From the NCBI RefSeq assembly GCF_028372415.1, contig NC_092875.1, forward strand, positions 185,940,022 to 186,004,021: a stretch of DNA of 64,000 nt, in the 5' to 3' direction. The position numbers and the translations under genes are program-made. The notes under the pieces are model-generated. The model saw only the letters and a list, made by a program, of their open reading frames with translations. It had not been told where the DNA came from and made no database searches. The stretch's first letter is position 1. Each line of letters begins with the position of its first letter. Source of the DNA: Notamacropus eugenii. Taxonomy: Eukaryota > Chordata > Mammalia > Diprotodontia > Macropodidae. Positions 43,811-55,129 of this stretch are shown here, in pieces.

Positions 43811-44089
43811 ATCACTCCATTCCCTTTTGATTACCCACAAATTCATTTTTCCCCCCAAAACTGACACTGCAAGTCTCACAACCATACGACATTTTCAGGA
43901 GAACATTTGTATTAAAAAGATGGATTTTTGTGTCTGGGAGCAGCTTGGGATAATTAAATGCTCCATTCAATTTCCCAAGTGCCATCAAGCACTAGATCTC
44001 ATCATCCTATTCATTTCTGAGCTCAACTCATTATACATATGAAATGCCTTTCCAAAATATATATTCTGATGTTCTGACTCAACGAATTG

Positions 44090-44435
44090 GCCCTATTCTA
44101 GACAGAAACATTTTTTATCTACTTGGTTTTCACTGTATGTATGGTTAAGATAATTTCTTTTGAAATAATCATAGATTTCATTGAATAAGTCCTCCAATGT
44201 TCTGGGGCTTGATGCCATCAGCACAATATCATCCCCAAACAGGAGAATATTCAGGTCCTCCTGAGGTGTAGGGAATCCTTTGGACATTTGGACCTTACGT
44301 AGGACATTTTCCATGGTTCTTCTGGGTGAGGATATGTCTCCTAGAATCATGTCTTGTTTAACAATAATCATAGTGCTGCTAAACAATTATATCTGTGGTT
44401 GCATTTATTACAGAGTCTTGTATGATCTTAAAACA
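44090..44435 (-). pseudogene. RTE-type LINE reverse-transcriptase palm fragment
   Basis: The minus strand encodes ISSPRRTMENVLRKVQMSKG, then LNILLFGDDIVLMASSPRTL and EDLFNEIYDYFKRN, the catalytic palm (normally FADD) of RTE reverse transcriptases. A glycine replaces the alanine before DD. The left end decays at about 44100. The right end is cut by the LTR insertion at 44436. Confidence 0.75.
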
Positions 44436-45041
44436 TGTTGGGAATGGAAGCTCAATTCCAGGTGGACAGTCTCGGGCGGGTAAAGGTGGGAACTTCTAAA
44501 TCTTAGAGTTCTCACGAGACCCCCCAGGAAACGACTGGGAATAGAGGTGAACCGAGCTATCTCGTGTATTTCCGCCTCTTCCCATGAGAAACGTGATGGG
44601 AGAGAGCTCTCCCCGCCCTCGAGATTGTCCCGGATCTGGGCACACTATTGTTATCTAACAGCACGGTATTCAGATGCAAACTATGCTGCTGGAGGGTTTA
44701 AGTAGGATCAGGAAAGCCTGAAAGTGCTCTTGGGTGGAGGGGCCACGTGTGAGGACAACAAGGCTCCGCTTTTCCTCTCTCTTCTCTCCCTTCCCCCTCT
44801 CTCCCCACTTATACTTCTACTTCCAATCTCTTATTGTAAGATCTTTGCCTCCTTGGGAGATTCTTCGCTCCCTCCTAAGGAAGAATTCCCCTGCACTTGT
44901 AACTAGACCCTGAAATAAAGCTCAACCCTTGTTCGACTCTGGAACGTCCTTTCTCTCATACGAGCATCCGGTTTGGCCAACCGAAGACCTCGGGATAGAG
45001 GTAAGAAGACTCGGGTAGCCCTCAGGCCTCTAGGCCTGGCA
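44436..45041 (+). mobile_element. Solo LTR of an endogenous retrovirus
   Basis: 606 bp beginning TGTTGGGAATGG and ending GGCCTGGCA, with a perfect 6-bp target duplication AAAACA (44430-44435 and 45042-45047). A poly(A) signal AATAAA lies near 44914 ('ctgaaataaagctcaaccc'), preceded by CT-rich sequence and followed by a GT/T-rich stretch, so U3-R-U5 run left to right. It is GC-richer and has more CpG than its surroundings. No internal retroviral genes remain. The 6-bp duplication suggests a class II (ERVK/beta-like) origin by general rule. Confidence 0.9.
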
Positions 45042-45149
45042 AAAACATGCATGAGAAACCCCTCATTAGAAGGGAACCATTAAGGCTACATTTTGTCATA
45101 TGGAATCAGGTCCTTTTTGTAATAAATATTCCAGTGAAATCTTTGGAAT

Positions 45150-45300
45150 GGTGGAGAAAACATTGAATGTAGAGACAGAAGACTTGGGTATAAATCTTAT
45201 TTCACTATCTGTGGGCAAGTCATTTACTCTCTCTGGGTCTCAGTTTCCTCATCTGTAAGAGAGGGAATTGAATTAGATGACCTCTAAAGGGCAACTAGCC
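45150..45300 (+). mobile_element. MIR-like SINE
   Basis: 'agaagacttgggtataaatc', 'gtgggcaagtcatttactct', 'ctcagtttcctcatctgtaa'. Confidence 0.7.
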
Positions 45301-45329
45301 CCATTATTTCTTGAGAGATAGAAGGAGAA

Positions 45330-45912
45330 GAAATGGAAACAGTGTCAGGTTTATATTTTTGGGCTCAAAGATCACTGCAGATAGCAACTACAGCCATGAA
45401 ATTAAAATTTCCTTGGAAGGAAAGCTATGGTAAATCTGGACAGCATACTAAAAAGCAGAGATATCACTTTGCTGACAAAGGTCTGTATAGTCAAAGTTAT
45501 CGTTTTTCCACGCCACGAGAGTTGAACCATAAGGAAAAATGAGCACTGCGATATCAACACTTCGGAATTGTGGCAATAGAGAAAACTTTTGAGAGTCCCA
45601 TGAATTGTAAGGAGATCAAATCAGTCAATTCTTAAAAGAAATTAATTCAGACTATTTATTGGAAGGACAAATACTGAAGCCTAGGTACTTTGGCCACAGA
45701 ATAAGAAGACAGAACTCATTGGGACAGACCCTCATATTGGGAAAAATGAAGGCAAAAGGAAAAGGGGCTGGTGGAGGATAAGATGGATAGATAGTGTAAT
45801 AGAAACAACAAACATGAACTTGGACAGACTTTGAGAGATAGCAGAGGATAGAAGGACTTGGTGTGCTGTGGTCTATGGGGGTCACAAGGAGTAGGATATG
45901 ACTGAATGACGG
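45330..45912 (+). pseudogene. RTE-type LINE C-terminal end and tail
   Basis: Translation in shifting frames shows DKGLYSQSYRFS near 45475, NCKEIKSVNS near 45610 and tail sequence encoding a KYFGHxMRRxDSLEKT-like run (45670-45725). A decayed GKxRRGRQRMRW-like segment follows. The DNA ends 'ggggtcacaaggagtagg' and 'atatgactgaatgac', the same tail carried by the RTE-tailed SINEs. Stops and frameshifts show it is dead. Confidence 0.75.
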
Positions 45913-46380
45913 ATCCTGTGATTTCTCAGTCGCAGGTGACTTCCAAGAGGTGGCCTGCTGTATGAAGTTGTGAAAGCCTGATTATCTCCCTCTTATATTT
46001 TTATTTAGGCTGTCCTTAGTCTAGTACAGCATATGCATAGGTCATTCTCATAAAGGTTTTCTAAAGATGAGAAGGTACACATACAGGGCAACAGTTCTTG
46101 GCATCCTCTTTGATCTCCTTTTTTGGGTATTAATTGTTGGGAAAGTGCTTGCTGAACTTCAAAGCACCATATAAATGTGTTACTGTTATTAAATTCAAAA
46201 TAGCAGTGTGGTCTAGATGATCCTAAAGATCTTTTCCAGGTTTGACCATCTTTTGTTAAGATGTACCCTTCACTGTGGGAGAAACAAGAGAAGCCTAAAC
46301 ACTGTCTGCCTGGTAGTTGGGAAAGAATAATGCATACAAAGCAATAAGAGACCATGTCTGTAGAGACTATATGTGTTTAT
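45913..46380. other. No recognised feature
   Basis: The minus-strand 116-codon frame at 46005-46355 has no domain and no splice support. Confidence 0.35.
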
Positions 46381-46383
46381 ATA

Positions 46384-46384
<1 letters not shown>

Positions 46385-46450
<66 letters not shown>
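46385..46450. repeat. Pure (CA)33 microsatellite
   Basis: 66 bp of uninterrupted CA units. Long and pure, so probably polymorphic. Confidence 0.98.
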
Positions 46451-46453
<3 letters not shown>

Positions 46454-46730
46454 GGTAGGTGCCCAGACAAGACAGAGATTAATGTAGCTAAAGAAATCAG
46501 AAAGGCCTTATCTCTGTGTCTCTGAACCAATTTTCTCTCATACCTGGAATGCACTCCCTTCTTACCTGTCTCTTAGAATTCCTAGTTTCCTCCAAAACTT
46601 AGCTCACACAGAATCATCTGTAGAATCCCATTTTGATGCCTCTAAGAGATAATGTTCTCATTATCCCCAATTACTGTGTGTGTAAATGTATTCTTTACCC
46701 CTTTCCCTCAACCATGTAAGCAACTCAAGG

Positions 46731-46914
46731 GCAGATACTGGAGTAGTTTGCCATTTCCTTCTCCAGCTCATTTTACAGATGAGGAAACTGAGGCAAACAG
46801 GGTTAAGTGACTTGCCCAAGATCCCATAGCTAGTAAGTATCTAAAGCCAGATTTGAACTCTGGTCTTCCTAGCTTCGAGTCTGGTGTTTTATTCACTGAA
46901 CCACCTAGCTGCCC
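46731..46914 (-). mobile_element. RTE-tailed CORE-SINE, tail-truncated
   Basis: 'cagatactggagtagtttgc', 'gggttaagtgacttgcccaa', 'ccagatttgaactctggtct', 'tcactgaaccacctagctgc'. Confidence 0.85.
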
Positions 46915-46919
46915 TTGGA

Positions 46920-47385
46920 GACTAGCTTGTTTTATTGTCAGATTTACTTCCCATAAGTCATGTTTAATTCCCTGTAGATTTCCTGTGGTATTATAATCTA
47001 TGCTCACAGATTTCCATGGTGGAAGACTGTGATCATATTACAATATAGACTTTCCCCAAATATGGTACAGTAATCCATCCTTGGAACAGAAATCTTATTC
47101 CATGACAAGTGCTATGGATCTCTGAAATGACAAATGCACATCTATTGTCCCCTTCAGCCCCATCACTGTGGGTACTCTTATAGTTTGAGGGACTGGGAAC
47201 AGTAAGTTTGGGGTCACCTACACTAAGGATGAGATGTGTTAGAGTCTTTTACTGTGTGGGCAGGAGGTCAATATTGTAATTCAAACAGAGATCAAAGCCA
47301 AGACCGATGAGTCTGTCTGGAACTGAAAAAGCCAGAGGCTAATTATAAATGGAGGCAGGAATTATCTCAGCAGGGTCTGAGAAGA
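46920..47385. other. No recognised feature
   Basis: No repeat or coding signal identified. Confidence 0.35.
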
Positions 47386-47391
47386 CATTAA

Positions 47392-47550
47392 TGTGATGGA
47401 ATAGAAAGAGTGGAATCTAAGGACTTGGGTTCTAAAGCTACTTCTGCCACTTACCATGTGTAAGTGGCATCTACTTGGGCATCTATGTTTAATCTCACTA
47501 GGCCTCAGTTTCTATATCTGTAAAATGAGGAGACTGGTTTTAAAAACTGA
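47392..47550 (+). mobile_element. MIR-like SINE
   Basis: 'tggaatctaaggacttgggt', 'tactgccacttaccatg'-like core and 'aggcctcagtttctatatct'. Confidence 0.65.
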
Positions 47551-47879
47551 AGAACTTTGATCTTTGTAGTGACCAATTGTGACTCTGGAGGACTGATGAT
47601 GAAGCATGTTATCTACCACCTGACACAGAGGTGATGAAATCAAGGTGAAACATACTTTTTGCACACGGCAGATTGTGAATTTGCTTTGCTTGACTGTTTG
47701 TTACAGGGATTTTTTTTCTTTTTATGTTTGGAAGAGAGGCAGATAAAGGAGGGAGAGAGGAGAGTTAATATTGAAAAAAAAGACAAAAGAAAAGAGGGTC
47801 ATTGAAGCACTTTAAAAATTCACCAAAGAGAATGGAAGGAAACCCAGATAAGCAAGACTACTTTGAAATGAAATATTAA

Positions 47880-48360
47880 ATTTCTTCTGAACTGTTCCTA
47901 TTCCCTTCAGGATCAAATACAAAGTGCTCTGTCTGGCATTCAAAGCCCTTAATATGCTAGCCCCTTCCTGCCTTTCCAGTCTTCTTTCACCTTACTCCTC
48001 AAGACATACTCTTTGATTTCTGGCTGTTCCGCAAACAGCATTCTCTCTGGCTGCCTCTCTATAACACTCTCCCTCATCTGCTCTGACTATGGACTGCCTG
48101 GGCTTCCCAAAGTCCCAACTAAAATCTCACCTTCTACAGGAAGCCTTCGCTATCCCTCTTCATTCTACAGCCTTCCCTCCATTTATTATCTCATCTTTAT
48201 CCTGTATGTAGCTTGTTTTGTATATATTGTTTCCCTCATTAGATTAGGCGTTCATTGAGGCCAGGAGCTACTTTTACCTCTTTTGGTAATTGTAGTGCTT
48301 AGCAAAATGCCTGGCACACCTACTGCTTGATAAGTTGTTATTAATTGATTAATAAAAGTG
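47880..48360 (+). mobile_element. L2 LINE: ORF2 end and 3' UTR
   Basis: Contains the L2 terminal coding phrase order ('ggatcaaatacaaagtgctc', 'attcaaagcccttaatatgc'), then 'aaaatctcaccttctacagg', 'aagccttcgctatccctctt' and the 3' phrase 'gcttagcaaaatgcctggca'. It is frameshifted. Confidence 0.75.
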
Positions 48361-49070
48361 TGTTATTTTGACTTGACTTATGGACAGAAGCAAAAAGACA
48401 AGTAAAAAAAAATAGTGTGTCCCTATGATGACAACATGAAGCTCGAATTGTCTTTTTCCAATTAGAATGCTGTCATTTCCCCCATCAGCCTTAGTTCTTT
48501 GGGCTTTGAGGTTAGTGTTCTCATTGTTCCTTATTTTATTTTGAAGGGACCCCTAATAGCTGTCACATACATGACTGTATACAAATTTGCATCTGACTGA
48601 ACTTGGAGTTACAAAATCTCAGCTCTACCAGAACATGGCTTCTCAAGATGCATTGAAATGGATTTCTACAAGACTTTAAAACAGAGAGAAAAGGCAATTT
48701 CACCACAGCCCAATATGGCCAAAATAATAGATAAAAGAGATATCAAGTATGTGATTTTTCTCCAAGGCAGGGACACGGATTAATGCTTCATTCCCCTTCA
48801 GAGCAGAGCTCTGCGTATCACAGGTGCTTACTAAATGATAGTTTAATGAACATTGAGGAATGTGACTTTGGCAATGGAATTTTTTTTTTTATTGAATTCT
48901 AGAGCTGTCATCCTTCTGGACACATGACCATCATATGGAAGATTTAGGTATTCCCAGGTTCCCAGTGACTGCTGCAAATGGAAACTTAGGGTTGTGGCTA
49001 ATGATGGTGATGATAGCAGTAGTAAAACACCACAGCTACAATAACAGCTAACATTCATATGGCCTTATTA
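48361..49070. other. No recognised feature
   Basis: Repeat-poor, with a MIR-tail-like piece near 49020-49080 ('acagctaacattcatatggc'). Confidence 0.35.
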
Positions 49071-49074
49071 TGGG

Positions 49075-49265
49075 CCAGGCAGGATTTAGAGCTGAAAGGG
49101 GCTATGCAGATCATCCACCTTCCTCATCTTACTAATAAGGAGACTAAGTCTCAGAGAAGCTAAGTAACCTGCCCTAGATTACATAGGTCATAAGCAAAAG
49201 AGCCAAAATTTGAAGCTAGGACTTTGACTGAAAATCCATTTCTGTTTCCATTATACCATGTTGTT
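49075..49265 (-). mobile_element. MIR-like SINE
   Basis: 'cttcctcatcttactaataa', 'gtaacctgccctagattaca', 'tttgaagctaggactttgac'. Confidence 0.65.
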
Positions 49266-49269
49266 GATG

Positions 49270-52200
49270 TCTCTAAAAACTGGTAAAAGAGGAGATTGCA
49301 ATAACCATTTGGGCATCTGTAACCATGACATGTCTGAACTGTTTTGAGAATCCCAAGACTTTAAGATTCTAATAATGATCAATTAAGGCAGATATTCTTT
49401 TTTCAAAATTTCCTGAGGTGTTGTCAGATGCCCAAACGACTTTAGCTCTGTGACCATCCAATCCCATAACATCTGGATGAAAATCCTAGAGACTTGGAGA
49501 GAAGGGGGAGGATAGTCAAGCGTCAGCTTGGATGTCTTTCTTACGTGATGTCTTATTCTTTCTACACGCCTCTAAATGGCAGATAATTGAGGATCAGGTC
49601 ATGACTGGTTTCCTTGTTTCAGATTCCGGGGCTGAACTGTGAGTCAATGGGAACTCTTGTTCAGCTGATTGTGAATATCCATAGCAACAAGAATGTTTGT
49701 CCTGAGACAAGGGCTTCTCGGGCAGTGAATAATGATGATGAGGCTGAATGCTTTCAGAAAGCCACTAACTGGCAGATAGAGCCTTTCTTATAAAAAGCGG
49801 CTGATCTTTTCTATGTTGAAGAAAAAGAGCAAACATAAAATGTCCCAAGAACCTACAAAATGGAAGTGCTTCCTACCAAATGTCGTGCTAGTTAGATATT
49901 GACTTGCCAAAATGCTTCTGAGAATTAGCATAGTTTGATATCTTATGACAATCCCCTAATCAAATTTTGGGACTGTGCTTAGGGAATTGCACATATGTCC
50001 TTGTTAGTGGTAGCCTGGACTCTCTGAGGTCCTCAAAATTCCATGTTGAGTACTAATAAAACAGCTTTCCTGCTACAAGGAGAAAAGGCTTCTGATGCTT
50101 ATATAATGGGTGAAGTTTTATTTGTATCTCTCCGGGTAAAACACAGGGCTTTAAATACAGTAGACATTTCATGAGAGGTTATTGAATAAATATTGGGAAA
50201 GATACATTACAAACAAAATGGGGTACTTCTCTTGCTTACATGGACTTCCCTTGTGGAGGCAAAACTCCATGGGATCAACCAGCTTGTCAATGTCCCTTTA
50301 ACACCAAGTGTCAAAAGGTACTGTGTCTTTCTTCATATAAGAAGTCCATCAGATTGCTGTTACTACATCTTGAACTGCAACTTGAACTCAGGCAGAGACA
50401 GTAATTTGAAACTTCTGGCCAACAATCTTCATCCCTTAAGTTGTATTTGAAGTCTTTAAAGTCTTTATTTGATTCGAATCTGCATATTTTCCACCTAAAT
50501 GGAAATTTTCCATCATTGGACTTTTTTGTTTTTCTGTTTTTACACTGATTTGAGTTAATGATGGGTGGCTAATTAGCAATAGCTCTGGTCATGTTCATTA
50601 AAGAGCAGAATTTTGTCCTTGGTTTCTCCTTCTTTACTCCTTTTCTCTTCCCCCTCAACATTATGGTATAACCAGAATAAGTGTCTATTCTAGTCACCCA
50701 TTTGGGTAGCCATAATGGCAACTTTAACTTGAAATTTCCATTTCCATTTGGAATTTCAAAAAATGTGATGTAATTGATGCAAAGTGAAAACTGAAGACTA
50801 GGCTCACATTTAATTACCAGTTTGTCAAGATGATGATGATGGTGATGGAGGTCTAGAGGAAAGAACATTGAACTCAATGTCAGGACCTGAGCTCCTATCT
50901 TGTCTCCAATATTTGTATTGCACCTGGAACCTCTATCATACATGGGGCCACAGAAAGTGACTATGGATTCAAGTTTCTTTCTGAGTTAATTTGTACTCAG
51001 AACCATAGCTGATGATCTTCCAAAAATAGGTTCACTTTTATAAGACCAGAGGACACATTAACTCAAAGCTAAAAACATTTGGTCAAACAGCACCAAACTG
51101 ATATGAAAAGATACTATTCTTGTACCATTGAGACATATTCACATTCTTCCATAAAATACTATATCACCAGTGGGGGAGGGTATACATGAATGACAGTGAA
51201 ATACATGGATCACATCACATACACATAGAGTACACAATATGTAATACATGTAGGAGCCATACATGGCTCCCCATAACAATTACTTGCCTACATGTACTAG
51301 GAAAATATGTGTCTGGGACAACTTATGATACCTGTGACACTGTAGGGCTGCTAATATCTTCTGGTGTTGTCACTGTGCTTCTCTCTGTTCTCTGCCAGGT
51401 GTTGTATCACCTCTGTTCATCATGTCATGTCTTCTGGGTTTCTTTATCAGTAGCCTAGTTGTGGAGCTGCTGTTTACTATCATATGCTGTTCTTCAGCTA
51501 TTCAGTCTTTTCAGGAGCATCTGCTGTAGTGTAGTGCCTAGTAAGCCTCCCTTGGCAACAGAGAGCTAAAACTGTTTTAGTGCAAAGCTGAGAGCTAAAA
51601 GTCACAAACACTTAAGCAAAAGCCAGTAGAAGCCTCAGGTTATTTTTATTATTGATCTTTTTTTCTTATGCCAGCTTAAATTTCTTGACTCCAGCCAAGT
51701 ATGTTGTTTTGGGCTAGAAAATTCCTTTTAATTTTTGTCAAATCCCTGATTAGTTGTCTATATCCACAAAACTCATTTTAGGTTGTCCACTCAACAAAAT
51801 CTTACAAGAACTGTTTGAGTGCTGGAGTAATGAGACTTTTTCAGTTCCCATAATCTTTCCTGATTGACGCTCAAATAAATTTAAGAGCATGTACAAAAGA
51901 GCTAGAAGAAGTGATCTGGGTCTTACCTTTGTCTTTTTTCTACATTCTTTCCTTTTTATATATACTTGCTAGTCATGGTTTATTATTCTATCACAAATGT
52001 TCATGTATCTCTAGATATATAATTATAGATGAGGCATTTAACCTCTTTTGAAGCTTATTTTCCTAATCTGTAAAATGGGCATAATTCAATAAAAAAACCC
52101 CACCTAAATAAAGCATGTAATATGTTTAGGGTGTGAAAGATTCTTGCATATTACTTTACAAGATGAAGAAAACGAGGAAAAAGCTTTGTACATTGCTACA

Positions 52201-52680
52201 TAAATAAGCTATTTTTTTAAATCAAAAAGTGATGACTTCTTAATAATTAATGAGTCCATGACCTTTGCTTGCCTAAAAACTGCTATGAAGATAAATTGGA
52301 TGATTTTGGAAGGTGCTTTCAATATATCATTGAGGTTACTAAGGCTAGGAAGATTTTTTTTTTGAAGAATAAAAACTCAGTAGAATTCATAGGCTCTTTT
52401 GTGAGAATGGGAGGCTAAGACATTTATTCATTAAAATTTTCTTAGTGCCATTACTTTCATTGCAAATATTCTCCCTTTTCCAGCAGCTTCTAAAAATCAT
52501 GTGTTTTCTTTTAAGCCAGTATTTCCTCACTTTCATTCTTTATGTATTCCCAAAGTTCTTTTTGGTACTATAGAACTTTTGAGACTTTTTGGGATGTGGG
52601 GGCATTCAGGGAAGATTGGTAACTGTGGCACGAGGGCTCCCAAGCCTTTGCAGGGCTGTTTTCCACCTTTGGTGTCCACT
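49270..52680. other. Longest repeat-poor interval
   Basis: 3.4 kb with almost no recognisable transposon sequence. AT-rich with scattered open frames of 60-124 codons, none with splice-bounded structure or family motifs. A small near-palindrome GGAGCCATACATGGCTCC is at 51253-51270. A candidate for conserved regulatory DNA or an unrecognised old repeat. Confidence 0.35.
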
Positions 52681-52684
52681 TGAT

Positions 52685-53110
52685 TCTCCAACTCTCATCT
52701 GTCTGTAGCATGCATAATGGTCATACTCTGGTAAACCATTTTGGCAGATGGGTAAACCAGGTTAAGAATAACCTATGGGCTCAAACCTATTGGTGAATTG
52801 GGGTGTGTGTACCCCAAGCATGTGAGGACTTCCTTAGGTGGAATGGGCCGATGAGAATAGTTTATTCCAATTACCATGAAGGCATCTGAAGCAAGTGCTG
52901 CAGAGTGCTTAGAGCTTGGTTGGACATTGATGACGCCAAGGTCATCCACTGCATCCTGGGCCATGGCCAATTGTCATGACTTTTTTTTTGCCACTGAACT
53001 TTGATGACTCTGGAAGACAGAGTGAGGTCCATGACTTTGAGCAACTTTGTCTCACTTAAATCCGATTTATGCGTGAGTCAAAAGATATCACCCATACCAT
53101 TTTGTCATTT
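52685..53110 (+). repeat. 0.5-kb repeat with MAR1-like tail, copy 2
   Basis: 'ctggtaaaccattttggcag', 'taccccaagcatgtgaggac', 'ccaaggtcatccactgcatc' and 'actttgatgactctggaaga' are the reverse complement of the series at 55130-55640 and 22563-23110. The final tail is lost. Confidence 0.65.
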
Positions 53111-53419
53111 TTACCTATCTCAAAGTCCGTAAATGACAATGCACCAGCTGTGGATACACTGGGAGCTGTGGTCACAACTCTGCATACAGTTGGCCCAGGC
53201 TATAGGATTGTCTTTTTTCTAGACTGAAGCGGAAGTGGGATTTGACAGCCTCCTGGGTGTCTGAGTGGCTTTTTTTAAGGAATGCATTGATCATCTCCTG
53301 GTGTGGGGAAGGGGCTAGAAAAGGTGCCCTAAAAAGTGTCTGCTTCACCCAATCCTAGCTTGCTTACCATGGCGGGCAAAGATCCTATCCAGTGGCCAAA
53401 ACACAGAAAAATGTACAAA

Positions 53420-53905
53420 AACTTTTGTAAAGATGATTCTACTTACCATAGGTAGATGGAATATGGGTATTTTTATGGATAACCTGAAATCCAGTTGACC
53501 TGAAAAACCAACAGGTCTTGTTGTGAGAATACTCAGCAGGTACATCACATCCAAATAGCAGCCTCAAGTGAAACAAGGCTGGCAAATGAAGAACAGTTAC
53601 CAAAATCAGAGCTAAAAATGTGCTTTTCTGGAATGGCCACAATGAGGGGGAGCTCCAGGGAGCTGGCATAGGTTTTGCAATCTAAACTAAATTAATCAAC
53701 AAGCTTGTATACCTCCCCAAAAGGAGTGAGGGACAGGCTCATAACAATGTAATTGTCACTTGCAGGAAAGCCCCACACCACCACCATCAGTGCATATACT
53801 CTCATCATGATGAACCCTGATGAGGTCATAGAAAAAATTTATGAAGACCTGGAGACTCTCATCACCAGTGTGCCCAAAAGAGAATAAGTTTGTAATCCTT
53901 TTGGA
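53420..53905 (+). pseudogene. LINE endonuclease remnant, second copy
   Basis: Same family as 34490-34890. It starts with a decayed RWNMGIFMDNLKS and has a segment matching the KTRLANE...GVGFAI region. Then come 'ggagtgagggacaggctcat', 'atgatgaaccctgatgaggt' and VPKRE near 53870. Many stops; it ends where an unclassified repeat begins. Confidence 0.65.
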
Positions 53906-54650
53906 GGGAGTGGATCAGACATGACTATGAGCTTATCAGATGTAGGTCAGATGAAGGCAAGAGGGCACAGGACAAAAAAATGGAAATTGGTACAGAGTCA
54001 GTCTGAGTCTTATCCTCCAGCCACTTTTGTGATGTTAGATTTCATAGTGAAGTTGTATGTTCTTTGGATATGAGCCAGGCCCAGGGCCCACCTGAGTAAT
54101 ACTTATGGAGATGAGAAGCACACAGGCAGTTAGGGCAGTGGGCAGAATGTGCCTGGATCAGAGAGACAGAGAGTAGGGTCATGGTCTATGACATGCCAAG
54201 AGAAATGGAGTCAAACATTTCTAGTGGAGGTTATCAATAGAAACACATTAGTAGTAGTTAGTAGCAGTTTAGTGAATAGAACACACCAGCCCTGGAGTCA
54301 GGAGGACCTGAGTTTAAATCCAGCTTCAAAAACTTGATACTTACTAGCTGTGTGACCTTGGGTAGGTCACTTAACCCCAACTGTCTTATCTTCTCCCCTC
54401 CAAAAAAAGAAAAAAAAAGAGAAGAAACACATGGCTGTATATACACACCCATGCATGGGCATTGATGACACTTTGCTCTTCAGAATTCCCAAAGAATAGA
54501 GTTTGTACATATAAACGAAACACAATCTGACATATTTAAATTTTATAAATGATATTGATGTATTTTGTTTTTACATAATCTTTATTTAGACATGCATATA
54601 GATATACCTATATACATATGTGTATGTGTATATACAGATATATGTTGTTA
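53905..54650 (+). repeat. Unclassified two-block repeat, copy A
   Basis: Block 1 (53905-54095) has 'cagagtcagtctgagtctta' and 'atagtgaagttgtatgttct'. Block 2 (54147-54650) has 'catggtctatgacatgccaa', 'gcatgggcattgatgacact' and 'catataaacgaaacacaatc'. Both recur in order at 57811-58015 and 59490-59830. A SINE (54256-54425) interrupts block 2 here only. Confidence 0.7.
54256..54425 (+). mobile_element. MAR1-like SINE, A-tailed
   Basis: 'cagccctggagtcaggagga', 'tactagctgtgtgaccttgg', 'gtcacttaaccccaactgtc', ending in an A-rich tract AAAAAAAGAAAAAAAAAG. Flanking 'agaaacaca' before (54238-54246) and 'agaaacaca' after (54423-54431) is a likely target duplication. Confidence 0.85.
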
Positions 54651-54780
54651 TATATATAAATATATAGTGTATATATATACTGAATATATGTGTATGCATG
54701 TATATATGTAATATATTATACATTTATATATTAAAGATATATAACATATATAATTATGCATATATATAATTCACCTTTAT
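54590..54780. repeat. TA/TATG-rich simple sequence
   Basis: About 190 bp of alternating TATA, CATA and TGTA, locally palindromic. Confidence 0.8.
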
Positions 54781-54794
54781 ATGTGTTATCTTTT

Positions 54795-54900
54795 TGATTA
54801 AATTGTGAACTCCTTGAGGGCAGGGACTATCTTGTGCTTTTCTTTGTACCTTCTAGTGCTTAGCACATAGTACGTGCTTAATAAATGTTTATTGACTGAC
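54795..54900 (+). mobile_element. L2 3' end
   Basis: 'gtgaactccttgagggcagg', 'tagtgcttagcacatagtac', 'gtgcttaataaatgtttatt'. Confidence 0.75.
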
Positions 54901-54904
54901 AAGG

Positions 54905-55125
54905 GAGTAACATGATTTTTAGAAAACTTATTTTTGTCCTATGTTGTAGATGGATTGAAGAGAAGAAAGACTGGAAGTGAAAAGAATTGCTAGGAGGATA
55001 TTACAATAGTCTGAGGAAGCTGTAGCAAGGCTCTATACTTGTGAATGTGAATGGAGAAAAGGGGATGGATGGGTCAGATGGGCTGGATTAGAAGTGACAA
55101 TATTTAACAACTGGATACACCCACA
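54905..55125 (+). repeat. Ancient repeat piece
   Basis: 'gattgaagagaagaaagact' and 'aggatattacaatagtctga' match the later part of the 2.23-kb repeat family. Confidence 0.45.
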
Positions 55126-55129
55126 TGCT

